From Pseudomonadota bacterium (GTDB lineage Bacteria; Myxococcota_A; Polyangia; Haliangiales; Haliangiaceae), in the NCBI GenBank assembly GCA_023386455.1, contig JAEWJO010000522.1, positions 1-14,679 of the forward strand: a DNA stretch of 14,679 nucleotides. The letters are read 5' to 3'. Position 1 is the stretch's first letter, and each line of letters opens with the position of its first letter. The notes beneath the pieces are model-generated. The model did no database searches. It was given only the letters and a program-made list of their open reading frames with translations, and was not told the origin of the DNA. This document shows positions 6,758 to 14,042 of the stretch, one piece after another. A program made the position numbers and the translations under genes.

Positions 6758-7735
6758 CTACCAGGCGTACTGCTTGAAGAACGACCACTCGAGCGCGGTC
6801 GCATCAGCGTAGCTCGGACAGGCAAACACGCTCGCGCTCGAGCCGCCTGCCCAGCAATGCGCCATGCCGGGGAACGTGCACAGCGCGACCTGACCGTCCG
6901 CCGGACACGCGTCGTAGTAGAGGCAGGTGCCGCCCTGCACGAGCCTCGGACTCGTCGTCGTCGCGCAGCCATTCTTCGCCGCCCACGCGGTCGCCGATGC
7001 GGTGACGCCGAGCGGCTGGAGTGCCGCCGGGTCGTCGCAGCCGATCGGGACGATCGTGTCGGCGGCCCCGTGGAAGATGATGATCGGCTTGTGCTGCGTC
7101 GTGCAGGTCGCGAGCGAGTGCGTGCCGCCCGAGTGCGGCGCGACCGCGCGGATGTCGTCGCGCATGCAGCCGGCGTGGTGCGAGAAGTAGCCGCCCATCG
7201 AGAAGCCGGTGACGAACACGTGCGCGTCGTCGAGGCACTGGTCGAGCGAGATGTCGGCCTTGATCGCGTCGAGCATCGCGAAGTCGTCGCCGGTCGCGTT
7301 CGGGGGCGTGCCTCCTCCGGAGGCCGGGCACACGTTGGTGCCGACGTTCCACGGCGCGCCGAACGAGTCGGGGCCGCCCTGGCCATCGGGGAACGCGACC
7401 GCGACGTGCTCGGAATCCGCGAGCGCCGCGTAGTTCGTGATCTCGTACATGGCCTGCGCGGACATCGTGTAGCCGTGGTGGACGAACACGAGCGGGACGG
7501 GCGTCGCCGGATCGACGCCGGCAGGCAGATAGACGATGTACGTGCGGTCGAGGCCGGCCGCCTGGATCGTGCGGTTCGTCTTGCCGCGCATGCCGACGCG
7601 CCGGCCGCACGTCGGCGCCGCGTCGGGAGCGAGCGGAGCGTCGACGCCGGCGTCGGCCGCCCCGAGGGTGGCAGATTCGTGACACCCGGCCAGGCAGGCA
7701 CCGGCAACCAGGTAGGTACGCAACAGCCGGGGCAT
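6758..7735 (-). CDS. Secreted esterase lipoprotein, PHB depolymerase/feruloyl esterase type
   Basis: The product is 325 residues from ATG 7735. A lipoprotein signal ends in LAGC (Cys18), followed by an Ala/Asp/Pro-rich linker (about 22-41). The alpha/beta-hydrolase domain shows FVHHGYT (84-90, oxyanion region), the nucleophile elbow GFSMGG with Ser179, Asp226 in FHGAADTIVP and His293 in MAHCW, a complete triad. The DRTYIVYLP opening (63-71) is typical of the LpqC/polyhydroxybutyrate depolymerase and feruloyl esterase group. Twelve cysteines lie in the mature part, an even number that suits up to six disulfides and an extracytoplasmic location. The substrate could be a polyester or a plant-type feruloyl ester, and sequence does not decide. 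It heads a pair with the stress-protein gene and diverges from the radical SAM gene. Confidence 0.88.
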   Translation of the reverse strand: MPRLLRTYLVAGACLAGCHESATLGAADAGVDAPLAPDAAPTCGRRVGMRGKTNRTIQAAGLDRTYIVYLPAGVDPATPVPLVFVHHGYTMSAQAMYEITNYAALADSEHVAVAFPDGQGGPDSFGAPWNVGTNVCPASGGGTPPNATGDDFAMLDAIKADISLDQCLDDAHVFVTGFSMGGYFSHHAGCMRDDIRAVAPHSGGTHSLATCTTQHKPIIIFHGAADTIVPIGCDDPAALQPLGVTASATAWAAKNGCATTTSPRLVQGGTCLYYDACPADGQVALCTFPGMAHCWAGGSSASVFACPSYADATALEWSFFKQYAW

Positions 7736-7740
7736 CGGGC

Positions 7741-7756
7741 CGTCGAACTCTCGACG
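7741..7756. promoter_or_regulatory. 6-4-6 palindrome in divergent promoter, candidate operator
   Basis: CGTCGA and TCGACG form perfect 6-bp arms around ACTC, within the 55-base gap (7736-7790) between the divergent esterase and radical SAM starts. A palindrome in such a short shared control region suggests a dimeric repressor or activator site. The short arms and high GC content mean chance is possible. Confidence 0.35.
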
Positions 7757-7790
7757 ATTTCAGTCACCGGATCCACAGGGAATCGCATGG

Positions 7791-8858
7791 ATGCGGCGCG
7801 GCACGCAGGTTGCGATACCGCCCCACACGATGCCCGCCTCGACTTCTTCGACTCCTCGCCTGCGCCGTACCTCTCGCCTGCGTGACTTCAAGATCGCCGC
7901 GACGCTCGTCGGCGCCGCGCTCGACAAGGACCGCCCGCTGATCGCGAACCTGATCGTCACGCGCCGCTGCAACCTCAGCTGCGGCTACTGCTACGAGTAC
8001 GACAAGACGTCGGCGCCTGTGCCGCTCGAGACGCTGAAGGAGCGCATCGATCACATCGCGCGCCTGCGCGCCGTGTTCGTGACGTTGACCGGCGGCGAGT
8101 CGCTGCTGAACCCGCACGTCGACGAGGCCGTCGCGTACGTCAAGGACAAGGGGATGGTGCCGTTCGTCAACACGAACGCATACCTGCTGACGCGCGAGTG
8201 GATCGAGCGCTTCAACAAGGCCGGCCTCTACGGCATGCAGATCAGCATCGACAACGTCACGCCGAACGAGACGTCGATGAAGTCGCTGAAGACGATCCTG
8301 CCGAAGCTGCGGCTGCTCGCGGAGCACGCTCGGTTCCGCGTCCGCATCAACTGCGTGCTCGGCTCGAGCCCGCCCGCGGAGGCGATCGAGGTGGCGCGCG
8401 CGGTGATCGGCTTTGGCTTCGACATGAACACGTCGCTCGTCCGCGCCGAGGACGGCACGCTGCTGCCGGTGTCCGACGAGACGCGCGCCGCCTACGAGAC
8501 GATCCGCGGCATGGGCCGCCGCGCGCCGGCATACCTCGACGACGACTACACGCGCCCGCTCCTCGAGAAGGGTGAATCGGAGTGGAAGTGCCGCGCCGGT
8601 GCGCGCACGTTCCATGTCGACGAGCTCGGCCTCGTCCACCTGTGCGCACCGCGCACCGGCATGCCGGCGAAGCCGATCGCGCAGTACACCGTCGAGGACA
8701 TCCGGTACTACTTCAATGCGAGGAAGCCGTGCGCGTCCCGGTGCCCGGTCGCGTACGCGCGCCACGCGAGCCGGCTCGACGGCTGGCGCAGCCAGGGCGA
8801 GCCGATGCAGCTCCCGAGCGGCCAGCTCGTGCAGATTCGTGTCGGGCGCGCCGCGTAG
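7791..8858 (+). CDS. Radical SAM protein with SPASM-like C-terminal cysteines
   Basis: The product is 355 residues from ATG 7791, with an AGGGA ribosome site about 9 bases upstream; an internal ATG at 7830 lacks one. The radical SAM core starts near residue 50: the CxxxCxxC cluster is Cys60, Cys64, Cys67 in TRRCNLSCGYC, TGGES (100-104) supplies the SAM-binding GGE, and NTNAYLL and MQISID strands follow. Further cysteines at 267, 285 (after a Gly in GLVHLC), 314 and 318 resemble a SPASM/twitch auxiliary cluster region, though fewer than a full seven-Cys SPASM. The N-terminal 30 residues are Ser/Thr/Arg-rich and have no known role. Such enzymes generate a 5'-deoxyadenosyl radical; SPASM members often modify peptides. 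The lipoprotein gene 17 bases downstream is probably in the same operon. Confidence 0.88.
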   Translation: MRRGTQVAIPPHTMPASTSSTPRLRRTSRLRDFKIAATLVGAALDKDRPLIANLIVTRRCNLSCGYCYEYDKTSAPVPLETLKERIDHIARLRAVFVTLTGGESLLNPHVDEAVAYVKDKGMVPFVNTNAYLLTREWIERFNKAGLYGMQISIDNVTPNETSMKSLKTILPKLRLLAEHARFRVRINCVLGSSPPAEAIEVARAVIGFGFDMNTSLVRAEDGTLLPVSDETRAAYETIRGMGRRAPAYLDDDYTRPLLEKGESEWKCRAGARTFHVDELGLVHLCAPRTGMPAKPIAQYTVEDIRYYFNARKPCASRCPVAYARHASRLDGWRSQGEPMQLPSGQLVQIRVGRAA

Positions 8859-8875
8859 CCGGTTACAATGCCCGG

Positions 8876-9421
8876 GTGTGGCGGCTGTGTCTGCTCGGCC
8901 TCGCAGCGTGCTCGTTCACGCACGGCACGTGGCACGACACCGGCGACGGCGACGTGCCCGCCGATGCCGCGCAGGTCGTCGCGGACGCGTCGCCGCCGGA
9001 TGCGCCGCAGAACTTCGCGCTGCGCGTCTCGGCGTATGTCGACGGTCGCAGCCGGCTGAGGTTTCGCGGCACGACCGTGCAATGGGAGCACCTCGAGTTC
9101 GCCGCGCCCGGTCGCGAGCAGGGCGCGACCACGCCGACGAAGCTCGGCACCGTCGACTGGCAGCCGGTGTGGCCCGACGTGCCGACGGCGGAGAATCGCG
9201 ACTGCAACTGCAAGTCGAGCGTGTACACGGAGCTGCCGGTCGGTATCCCGCGCGCGCCTTCGACGGCGGCGCTCACCGCCGTCCAGGCTCGCAAGATGCC
9301 GAGCATCGTCCAGCAGCCGAGCGCCGATAACGACTACACGCTCGTCGTCGAGCTCACGGATCTCGGGTTCAGCGGTTCGTCGACGAACATCGTCGACATC
9401 GCCGTCAACGTCGCACCCTAG
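8876..9421 (+). CDS. Lipoprotein of unknown function, paired with radical SAM gene
   Basis: The product is 181 residues if it starts at GTG 8876, 17 bases after the radical SAM stop. An ATG at 8868 is out of frame. A very short signal ends in LAAC (Cys12), then an Asp/Ala/Pro-rich linker (about 22-46) typical of myxobacterial lipoproteins. The mature domain (about 50-181) has alternating strands such as ALRVSAYVDGRSRLRFRG and VQWEHLEF, a Cys-rich turn DCNCK, and closing strands YTLVVELTDL and NIVDIAVNV; it looks like a beta sandwich. I recognise no family. Lying directly behind a radical SAM enzyme, it might be a substrate or partner, but this is inference. Its stop overlaps that of the convergent PhoD-like gene by 4 bases. 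The clear lipobox supports the GTG start. Confidence 0.7.
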   Translation: MWRLCLLGLAACSFTHGTWHDTGDGDVPADAAQVVADASPPDAPQNFALRVSAYVDGRSRLRFRGTTVQWEHLEFAAPGREQGATTPTKLGTVDWQPVWPDVPTAENRDCNCKSSVYTELPVGIPRAPSTAALTAVQARKMPSIVQQPSADNDYTLVVELTDLGFSGSSTNIVDIAVNVAP

Positions 9422-10815
9422 GGAATGAACGACTCGGTGTGGAACTCGGCGCCGGCGCCGTCGTGGTACGCGACCTTCACCTCGCGGGTCGACGGATCGA
9501 GGCGCAGCGTCGTGTAGTTGTTCGTGCCGGTCGCGAACGAGAACTGCGGCGCGTTCAGGGTCGAGACGAGCACGTTCGAGCTCTGGCCGCCGGGACCACA
9601 CAGGACCTCGCGCTGGTTCGCGCCGGCGCCGCTCGGCGACACCTTGCTGATGAACGCGAGGTGAAAGTCACCAGCCAGCCAGAGCACGCCGGTGATGTGG
9701 CTGTCGTCGATGAACTTCAGGATGTCGGTGCGCTGCGCGCCGTACGCCTCCCAGCGGTCGGTCGGATACGCGTCCCACACGGACGGCATGTTCGTGATCG
9801 GCACCGAGTTGATGATGATCTTGAACACGGCGTCGCTCGAGGCGAGGCCGAGCTTCAGCCACGTCATCTGCTCGGCCGAGATGTACTGCGGGGCGCTCGA
9901 CGTGATCGTCGACGGCAAGCGCTCGCTGCGGCAGTCGAGCACGAAGATCTCGGCGGTCTTGCCCCACTTCGCGGAGCGCCAGATGCGGCGCGGATGCTCC
10001 TCGGTCAGTGGCGCGTGCTCGAAGAACGTCCGGAACGCGGTCGCGAGCTGCGCCTCGCCGATCGTCTCCGGGTTCCAGTCGTTCTTCACCTCGTGGTCGT
10101 CCCACGTGATGTACATGCCGGTGGCCTCGCGGAGCGCGCGGTGCTCGGCCCGGCCGAAGTGGGCGATGTACTTCTCGCGATAATCGGCGAGCGAGGTCGC
10201 GCCGTCGCAGTACGCGTTGTCGCCACAGAACAGGAACGCGTCGAGGTCGTCGCGCTCGGCGGCGCGGGCAAGCGCGTTGATCGGCTTGCTCTCGTCGGTG
10301 CACGCGACGGCGCCGAACGTCAGCACCTCGCTCGCGCCGGCGGCGATCGGCGCGCGGAACCGGCCGATCCGGCTGCGCGCGACGCGCGTGTCACCCTGCA
10401 GCTCGACGAACGCGTAGCGGTAGCGCGCGCCGGGCTTCAGGCCGGTGACGGGGACGTGGATGAAGCCCGCGTCGCTCGCGGTCGCCTCGAACGGACCGAG
10501 CTCCTCGACGTACGAGTCGCCATCGCCCATGCGCCACGCGATCGCGACGAGGGGTGCGATGCCGGTGTAGTACGTCCACAGGACGCCGCGGTCGCCCGCG
10601 AGGTCGCCGGCGGAGATGCCGAGGCGAAAGCTCGTCGACTCGGTCAGCGGATCCGGCGGCTGGATCGTTTTCGCGTCCGGTGTCGATTCGCCAGCGTCGA
10701 CGTCGATGTCGCTGCCCTTGCTGCCGCATGCCGCGAGCGTGAGCCCGGCGGCGACTCCCTTGAGGATCGATCTGCGAGTTGGACGTCCCACGTGGCCCCC
10801 GTGCGCATCCTGCAC
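9418..10815 (-). CDS. phoD: PhoD-like alkaline phosphatase, Tat-exported lipoprotein
   Basis: The product is 465 residues from GTG 10815; a later GTG at 10791 is an alternative that keeps the signal. The N-terminus has a twin-arginine motif (TRRSILKG, 13-20) and hydrophobic stretch ending in LAAC (Cys30), so it is likely exported folded by Tat and then lipidated. A Fn3-like N-terminal domain (about 62-155) ends in the RVARSRIGRFR segment, as in PhoD. Metallophosphatase motifs follow: AVACTD (169-174), FCGDNAYCD (196-204), WDDHEVKNDW (238-247), NSVP and GDFHLA (382-387). PhoD enzymes cleave phosphomonoesters and diesters with Ca/Fe centres to obtain phosphate. The subfamily has many broad-specificity members, so the exact substrate is unsure. 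The gene starts 29 bases after the YkgJ-like gene ends, which suggests an operon. No Pho box was identified. Confidence 0.88.
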   Translation of the reverse strand: MQDAHGGHVGRPTRRSILKGVAAGLTLAACGSKGSDIDVDAGESTPDAKTIQPPDPLTESTSFRLGISAGDLAGDRGVLWTYYTGIAPLVAIAWRMGDGDSYVEELGPFEATASDAGFIHVPVTGLKPGARYRYAFVELQGDTRVARSRIGRFRAPIAAGASEVLTFGAVACTDESKPINALARAAERDDLDAFLFCGDNAYCDGATSLADYREKYIAHFGRAEHRALREATGMYITWDDHEVKNDWNPETIGEAQLATAFRTFFEHAPLTEEHPRRIWRSAKWGKTAEIFVLDCRSERLPSTITSSAPQYISAEQMTWLKLGLASSDAVFKIIINSVPITNMPSVWDAYPTDRWEAYGAQRTDILKFIDDSHITGVLWLAGDFHLAFISKVSPSGAGANQREVLCGPGGQSSNVLVSTLNAPQFSFATGTNNYTTLRLDPSTREVKVAYHDGAGAEFHTESFIP

Positions 10816-10844
10816 CGGGTGCGCGGGTCACGGTGCAAAAAAGC

Positions 10845-11510
10845 TCATCTGCGGGTCCACCGCGCGGCATCGGCATCTGAGGGCCAGTCCAGGCCGCGGA
10901 GGTAGTCGCGGAAGTCGGTGCGGTCCCACGCCTCGAGCGCGACGAGGACCATGCGGGGCAGCACGCCGATGTAGCGGCGGCCGACCTTCTTGCGGAGTGC
11001 CATCCGCTCGCGGAACTGATCCTCGATCTCCTGGGCGACCGCGTTCTCGGCGTGCGCGACGTACGCCTTGACGGGCGCGCTCGGATCGCTGCACGCGGCC
11101 GGCGGCGTGTAGACGTAGAGTGTGCCGCACGGCGACGGCCTCGCCGCATAGACCGTGCAGCGTTCGGCCGCATCGAGGAACACGCACGGTCGCCGCCAGT
11201 CGAACGGGCTGGCCGCCTCCATCGCCTCTGCGATCGTCCGCAGCTCGTCGCGCAGCGCCGGCGTGTCGCGGCCCTCGGTGCGCAGGTGCCCGGCGACGAC
11301 GATCCCCTCGTAGAGACGCGCGACGACGATCGACTTGCAGCACGCCTTCGGCGCATCGCAGCTGGTGCACTGGACGACGGGCAGCCGCTGCTCCTTGCCG
11401 AGGCGGCGGGCACCGATCGTGGACTTCCCGATGATGTCGCCGACCATCTTGTGCAGATCGGCGAGGATGCCTTCGCCTTCGACGAACTGACCGAGCGTGC
11501 GGACCTCCAT
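10845..11510 (-). CDS. YkgJ family cysteine cluster protein
   Basis: The product is 221 residues from ATG 11510. The YkgJ-type (formerly UPF0153) pattern is present: CTSCDAPKACC (Cys48, 51, 57, 58), then PCVFLDAAERCTVYAARPSPC (Cys109, 118, 128, with the CxVYxxRPxxC signature), plus Cys140. These eight cysteines are thought to bind iron or zinc; the function of the family is unknown. No signal peptide or membrane segment is present, so it is cytoplasmic. The C-terminus (about 150-215) is helical and rich in Arg. It precedes the PhoD-like gene by 29 bases and is divergent from the metallophosphoesterase at 11535, with only 24 bases between start codons. No ribosome site is evident, so the message may be leaderless or nearly so. 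Confidence 0.88.
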   Translation of the reverse strand: MEVRTLGQFVEGEGILADLHKMVGDIIGKSTIGARRLGKEQRLPVVQCTSCDAPKACCKSIVVARLYEGIVVAGHLRTEGRDTPALRDELRTIAEAMEAASPFDWRRPCVFLDAAERCTVYAARPSPCGTLYVYTPPAACSDPSAPVKAYVAHAENAVAQEIEDQFRERMALRKKVGRRYIGVLPRMVLVALEAWDRTDFRDYLRGLDWPSDADAARWTRR

Positions 11511-11534
11511 GCCGGGTCATGCTACGACGAATGC

Positions 11535-12101
11535 GTGGCGACCAAGGCGCCAAAGCTCGTCCACCGATCGATCACGCTGCCCATCGAGCGCGGCGAGTCG
11601 GTAACGCTCGCAGCGGTCGCGGACACGCACTCGCAGCCGCACGCCCAGACCGCGAAGCGGCTCGCGGAGCTGGCGCCGGCCGCGATCCTCCATGGTGGCG
11701 ATATCGGCGACCTCGCGGTCCTCGAGGAGCTCGCGGCGATCGCGCCGGTGCACGCGGTCCGCGGCAACATCGACACGCGCGCGCACGACCTGCCCGATGT
11801 CCTCACGATCGAGGCCGGCGGGTTGCGAATTCTGATGACGCACATCGCGGTCTACGGGCCGCGGCTGCGCACCGAGGTCGCGCGCATGGCGAAGGCGGCG
11901 AACGCGTCACTCGTCGTGTGCGGTCACTCGCACGTACCGTTCATCGGGATCGATCACGGCATCACCGTATTCAACCCCGGCTCGATCGGGCCGCGGCGGT
12001 TTCATCTGCCGATCGTCCTCGGCCGGATCGATATCTCGCCGGCCGGCGTTCGACTGGCGCACGTCAACTGCGAGACCGGCGAACGCTGGCTGCCGCCGTA
12101 G
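11535..12101 (+). CDS. YfcE/MJ0936-type metallophosphoesterase
   Basis: The product is 188 residues from GTG 11535, chosen because no in-frame ATG precedes the first strand. The five metal-binding blocks of the small calcineurin-like family are seen: VADTH (28-32), HGGDIGD (53-59), VRGNID (75-80), MTHIAVYG (101-108) and CGHSHVP (129-135), followed by FNPGS (146-150). These proteins carry a dinuclear metal centre, commonly Mn or Ni, and hydrolyse phosphodiesters such as bis-p-nitrophenyl phosphate in vitro; the native substrate is generally unknown. It has no signal and should be cytoplasmic. A roughly 20-residue N-terminal extension before the first block is slightly longer than usual. The start lies 24 bases from the divergent YkgJ-like start, and the 3' end converges on the DUF6748-like gene. 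Confidence 0.88.
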   Translation: MATKAPKLVHRSITLPIERGESVTLAAVADTHSQPHAQTAKRLAELAPAAILHGGDIGDLAVLEELAAIAPVHAVRGNIDTRAHDLPDVLTIEAGGLRILMTHIAVYGPRLRTEVARMAKAANASLVVCGHSHVPFIGIDHGITVFNPGSIGPRRFHLPIVLGRIDISPAGVRLAHVNCETGERWLPP

Positions 12102-12126
12102 CTCGCTACGCCCCGGCCGGCGAGAT
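12033..12126. repeat. 14-bp exact inverted repeat across a gene end
   Basis: ATCTCGCCGGCCGG at 12033-12046 is exactly complementary to CCGGCCGGCGAGAT at 12113-12126, separated by 66 bases. The left arm lies inside the metallophosphoesterase gene, the right arm in the 32-base convergent gap. Transcripts reading through could fold into a long-loop stem. The left arm is also part of a 12-bp perfect palindrome (12037-12048), so some of the match reflects GGCC-rich composition. Confidence 0.5.
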
Positions 12127-12133
12127 CGCTCTC

Positions 12134-12868
12134 TCAGTGAAGCGGGACCGGAGCCTTCGTGAAGAACTTGTTCGCGGTGCGGCCCTTGCCGCCGGCCTTG
12201 TCGCTGTAGCGGTAGCCGACGACGATGAGGCCGTCGCCGTAGACCTGCTCGTGCGCGCGGTCGAGTGCGTCGCCCTCGACGCCGGACGCCTCGAGATCGA
12301 TCTCCGACAGCTGGGCCGAGAGGTTCGAGTTCAGCTTGCGCTCGGTCAGGCTCGGGCACGGCGCCTTGATGCAGCGGATACCGTTGTCGTGGACGAGCGT
12401 GAACACGCCGTCGACCCACTCGGGCGAGCTGGCGACCCAGATCTCCGTCACCGCGAGGACGCTGCCGCGATCGTCGGGCGCCGGCACGAGCGAGCCGCGA
12501 ACGATCAGCGGCTTGCCGGCGCGAAGACCTTCCTCGTAGCTCTTCGCGACCGACTCGGGCATCGCGGTGCCCGACCAGTCGATCGTGAACACCTTGCACT
12601 GCTCCTGCGCGGGGCCGCGGCTGCACTGCGTGGTCGAGCGATTCGCGCGCGAGACGAAGTAGCCAACGCCGCACTCGCCGTCGTTGACGAAGCACCGGCG
12701 GCTGTCCGGGAGCAGGTTGTAGTACGTGAACGCGTCGGCCGAATCGGCCTTGCCGGCCTCGCCGTCGGCGGCGGTCTCCTCGGCGAATTCGTCGTCGATC
12801 TGCGAGGTCGTGCAGGCGGGGATCAGCGAGGTAACTGCGAGAGCGGTCAGAAGCGAGGCGCGAAACAT
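12134..12868 (-). CDS. DUF6748-like lipoprotein
   Basis: The product is 244 residues from ATG 12868, with an AAGGTG ribosome site about 8 bases upstream. A lipoprotein signal ends in LIPAC (Cys19), followed by an acidic linker and a GKADS segment (39-43). The mature part has Tyr-Tyr then a pattern of spaced cysteines (RCF, ECGVGYFVSRAN, QC, QCKVFTID; Cys60, 66, 82, 91) and a second part with GIRCIKAPCPS (Cys166, 171) and LN. The arrangement resembles DUF6748, a secreted domain found largely in Myxococcota. Six mature cysteines could form three disulfides. Function is unknown; surface location is expected. A near-consensus sigma-54 promoter precedes it (12915-12930), so expression probably depends on an enhancer-binding activator. 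The frame reaches 12931 without a stop, but that extension would begin upstream of the predicted transcription start. The family call is from memory of the pattern. Confidence 0.8.
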   Translation of the reverse strand: MFRASLLTALAVTSLIPACTTSQIDDEFAEETAADGEAGKADSADAFTYYNLLPDSRRCFVNDGECGVGYFVSRANRSTTQCSRGPAQEQCKVFTIDWSGTAMPESVAKSYEEGLRAGKPLIVRGSLVPAPDDRGSVLAVTEIWVASSPEWVDGVFTLVHDNGIRCIKAPCPSLTERKLNSNLSAQLSEIDLEASGVEGDALDRAHEQVYGDGLIVVGYRYSDKAGGKGRTANKFFTKAPVPLH

Positions 12869-12914
12869 GGGATTCACCTTCAGTCGAGTCGAGTAATTTT
12901 GTGTGCGCGCCAAG

Positions 12915-12930
12915 TGCAACGCAGGTGCCA
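12915..12930 (-). promoter_or_regulatory. Sigma-54 (-24/-12) promoter for DUF6748-like gene
   Basis: On the minus strand, TGGCACCTGCGTTGCA matches the sigma-54 consensus TGGCAC-N5-TTGCA, with the invariant GG and GC exactly 10 bases apart. The predicted transcript start is near 12904, giving a 5' leader of about 36 bases with the AAGGTG ribosome site inside it. This spacing relative to the gene makes chance unlikely. The enhancer site should lie roughly 80-200 bases upstream, about 13000-13120. Confidence 0.78.
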
Positions 12931-13022
12931 CGCGGCGCTCCTCTCATCTCCACGGTCTAGAGACTCCAGCGCTGGCCAGCCGACTGGCCATGGCAAGCGG
13001 CGTCGAGCCCGTAGCTCTACGT

Positions 13023-13040
13023 ACACGCGTCATCGCGTGT
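13023..13040 (-). terminator. 7-bp hairpin downstream of propeller lipoprotein gene
   Basis: ACACGCG and CGCGTGT form a perfect 7-bp stem around a 4-base loop (ATGA on the minus strand), 26 bases past the stop codon at 13066. No T-run follows. A 10-bp palindrome GCTGGCCAGC (12971-12980) lies further on. Position and symmetry suggest a transcript end. It may alternatively be part of the upstream control region for the sigma-54 promoter. Confidence 0.4.
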
Positions 13041-13065
13041 CAGAGCGCGATAGGCCCGACCAGCA

Positions 13066-14022
13066 TCACTTCGCGATGCGAAGCAGACGATCGTCGGCGA
13101 TCACGTAGATCTCGGTCTCGTCGACCGCGATGTCCGCGATCGTGCCGTCGGCGAGCTTGCGCGGCTGTCCACCCGTCAGCGGCACGCGCCACGCGCCAGT
13201 CTCCGTCGAGAAGTATGCGAAGTGCTCGTCGACCGCGAAGCCTGCACCGAGCTGCTGCTTCGCACCGTCGAGCTCAGGCCGCAGCACGAGCTGCAGCGGC
13301 TCGCCCGGGTCGCGATCGATCTTGAACGCGCCGTACGCGCCGCACTGGTCGTCGTATCCGTTCGCGATCACGTCGCGCTCGTTCGCGTCGAGCCCGTACG
13401 CGCAGACGCCGCTCGATAGCTTGACCGGCTCGCCGCCGTCGACGGGCGCGCGCCACACGCCGCGGCAGTTCGCGATCACCGCGCCCTCGGATGTCGCGAC
13501 GACGTCGACGATGCCGAGCGACCACCGGTGGCTCGGTCCGGTGCCATCGACGGACATCGCCTCGGAGGTGTTCGCGTTGATCGGGAGGTAGACGTAGCGG
13601 TCGTCGAACGCGAACGTCGCGTCGGAGAACGTGCCCTGCGCGTCGAACGTGCGGCGTGTCGCGTCCGCGTACTGCAGGATCACCTGCGGGCCGCGATTCC
13701 AGCCGATCGTCGTGTCGTGCGCGCGAAGGTGCGTCGTGCTGCCGGCGAAGAACGGGACGATGTCGAGCGTCGTCGGCGCGGTGCCGGTGCGAGGCAGCGA
13801 AAGGATGTAGTCGCCGTTGGGGCGAGACTCGACCCACGAGATGGCGGTCGGCGTCAGCGCGAGGTCGGTCGCGCTGGAGACGCCGAGGAGATCGAACGGG
13901 AGGCAGGGGCCGGTCGTGCACCAGGCCTGCGGACCTTCGATCTCGCGGATCGCGCATACGCCGTTGTCTCCGCATCCGGAGACAACCGCCACGAGCGCGA
14001 CCCAGCACCTCACGTGCGGCAT
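13066..14022 (-). CDS. Beta-propeller-like lipoprotein of unknown function
   Basis: The product is 318 residues from ATG 14022. The signal peptide ends in VSGC (Cys17). The mature protein has repeats of the kind seen in myxobacterial beta-propeller lipoproteins: GVWRAPVDGGEPVKLSSG (188-205) and GAWRVPLTGGQPRKLADG (276-293), each followed by a strand with an I/V-A/D pattern. Earlier segments such as ISWVESRPNGDYILSLPRTG (61-80) look like more diverged blades. Cysteines at 23, 35, 40, 186, 207 and 227 could form disulfides. Such proteins are usually surface-exposed; binding partners are unknown. The start has no clear ribosome site. It follows the DUF6882 gene on the same strand after a 66-base gap holding a hairpin, so it may have its own promoter. 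I recognise no specific family. Confidence 0.75.
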   Translation of the reverse strand: MPHVRCWVALVAVVSGCGDNGVCAIREIEGPQAWCTTGPCLPFDLLGVSSATDLALTPTAISWVESRPNGDYILSLPRTGTAPTTLDIVPFFAGSTTHLRAHDTTIGWNRGPQVILQYADATRRTFDAQGTFSDATFAFDDRYVYLPINANTSEAMSVDGTGPSHRWSLGIVDVVATSEGAVIANCRGVWRAPVDGGEPVKLSSGVCAYGLDANERDVIANGYDDQCGAYGAFKIDRDPGEPLQLVLRPELDGAKQQLGAGFAVDEHFAYFSTETGAWRVPLTGGQPRKLADGTIADIAVDETEIYVIADDRLLRIAK

Positions 14023-14042
14023 AGTGCAACGCGGGCAGGAGC

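Noticed and set aside
6704..7885. 393-codon plus-strand frame opposite the secreted esterase
   Set aside because: It is antisense to a gene with a complete catalytic triad and lipobox; its sequence is Arg/Val-rich filler.
9439..10905. 488-codon plus-strand open frame opposite the PhoD-like gene
   Set aside because: It is a shadow of the PhoD-like gene: low-complexity Arg/Ala/Val sequence with no motif, while the opposite strand carries all PhoD motifs.
11519..13108. 529-codon plus-strand frame across the metallophosphoesterase and DUF6748 regions
   Set aside because: It crosses two well-supported genes in the wrong frame or strand and has no recognisable domain.
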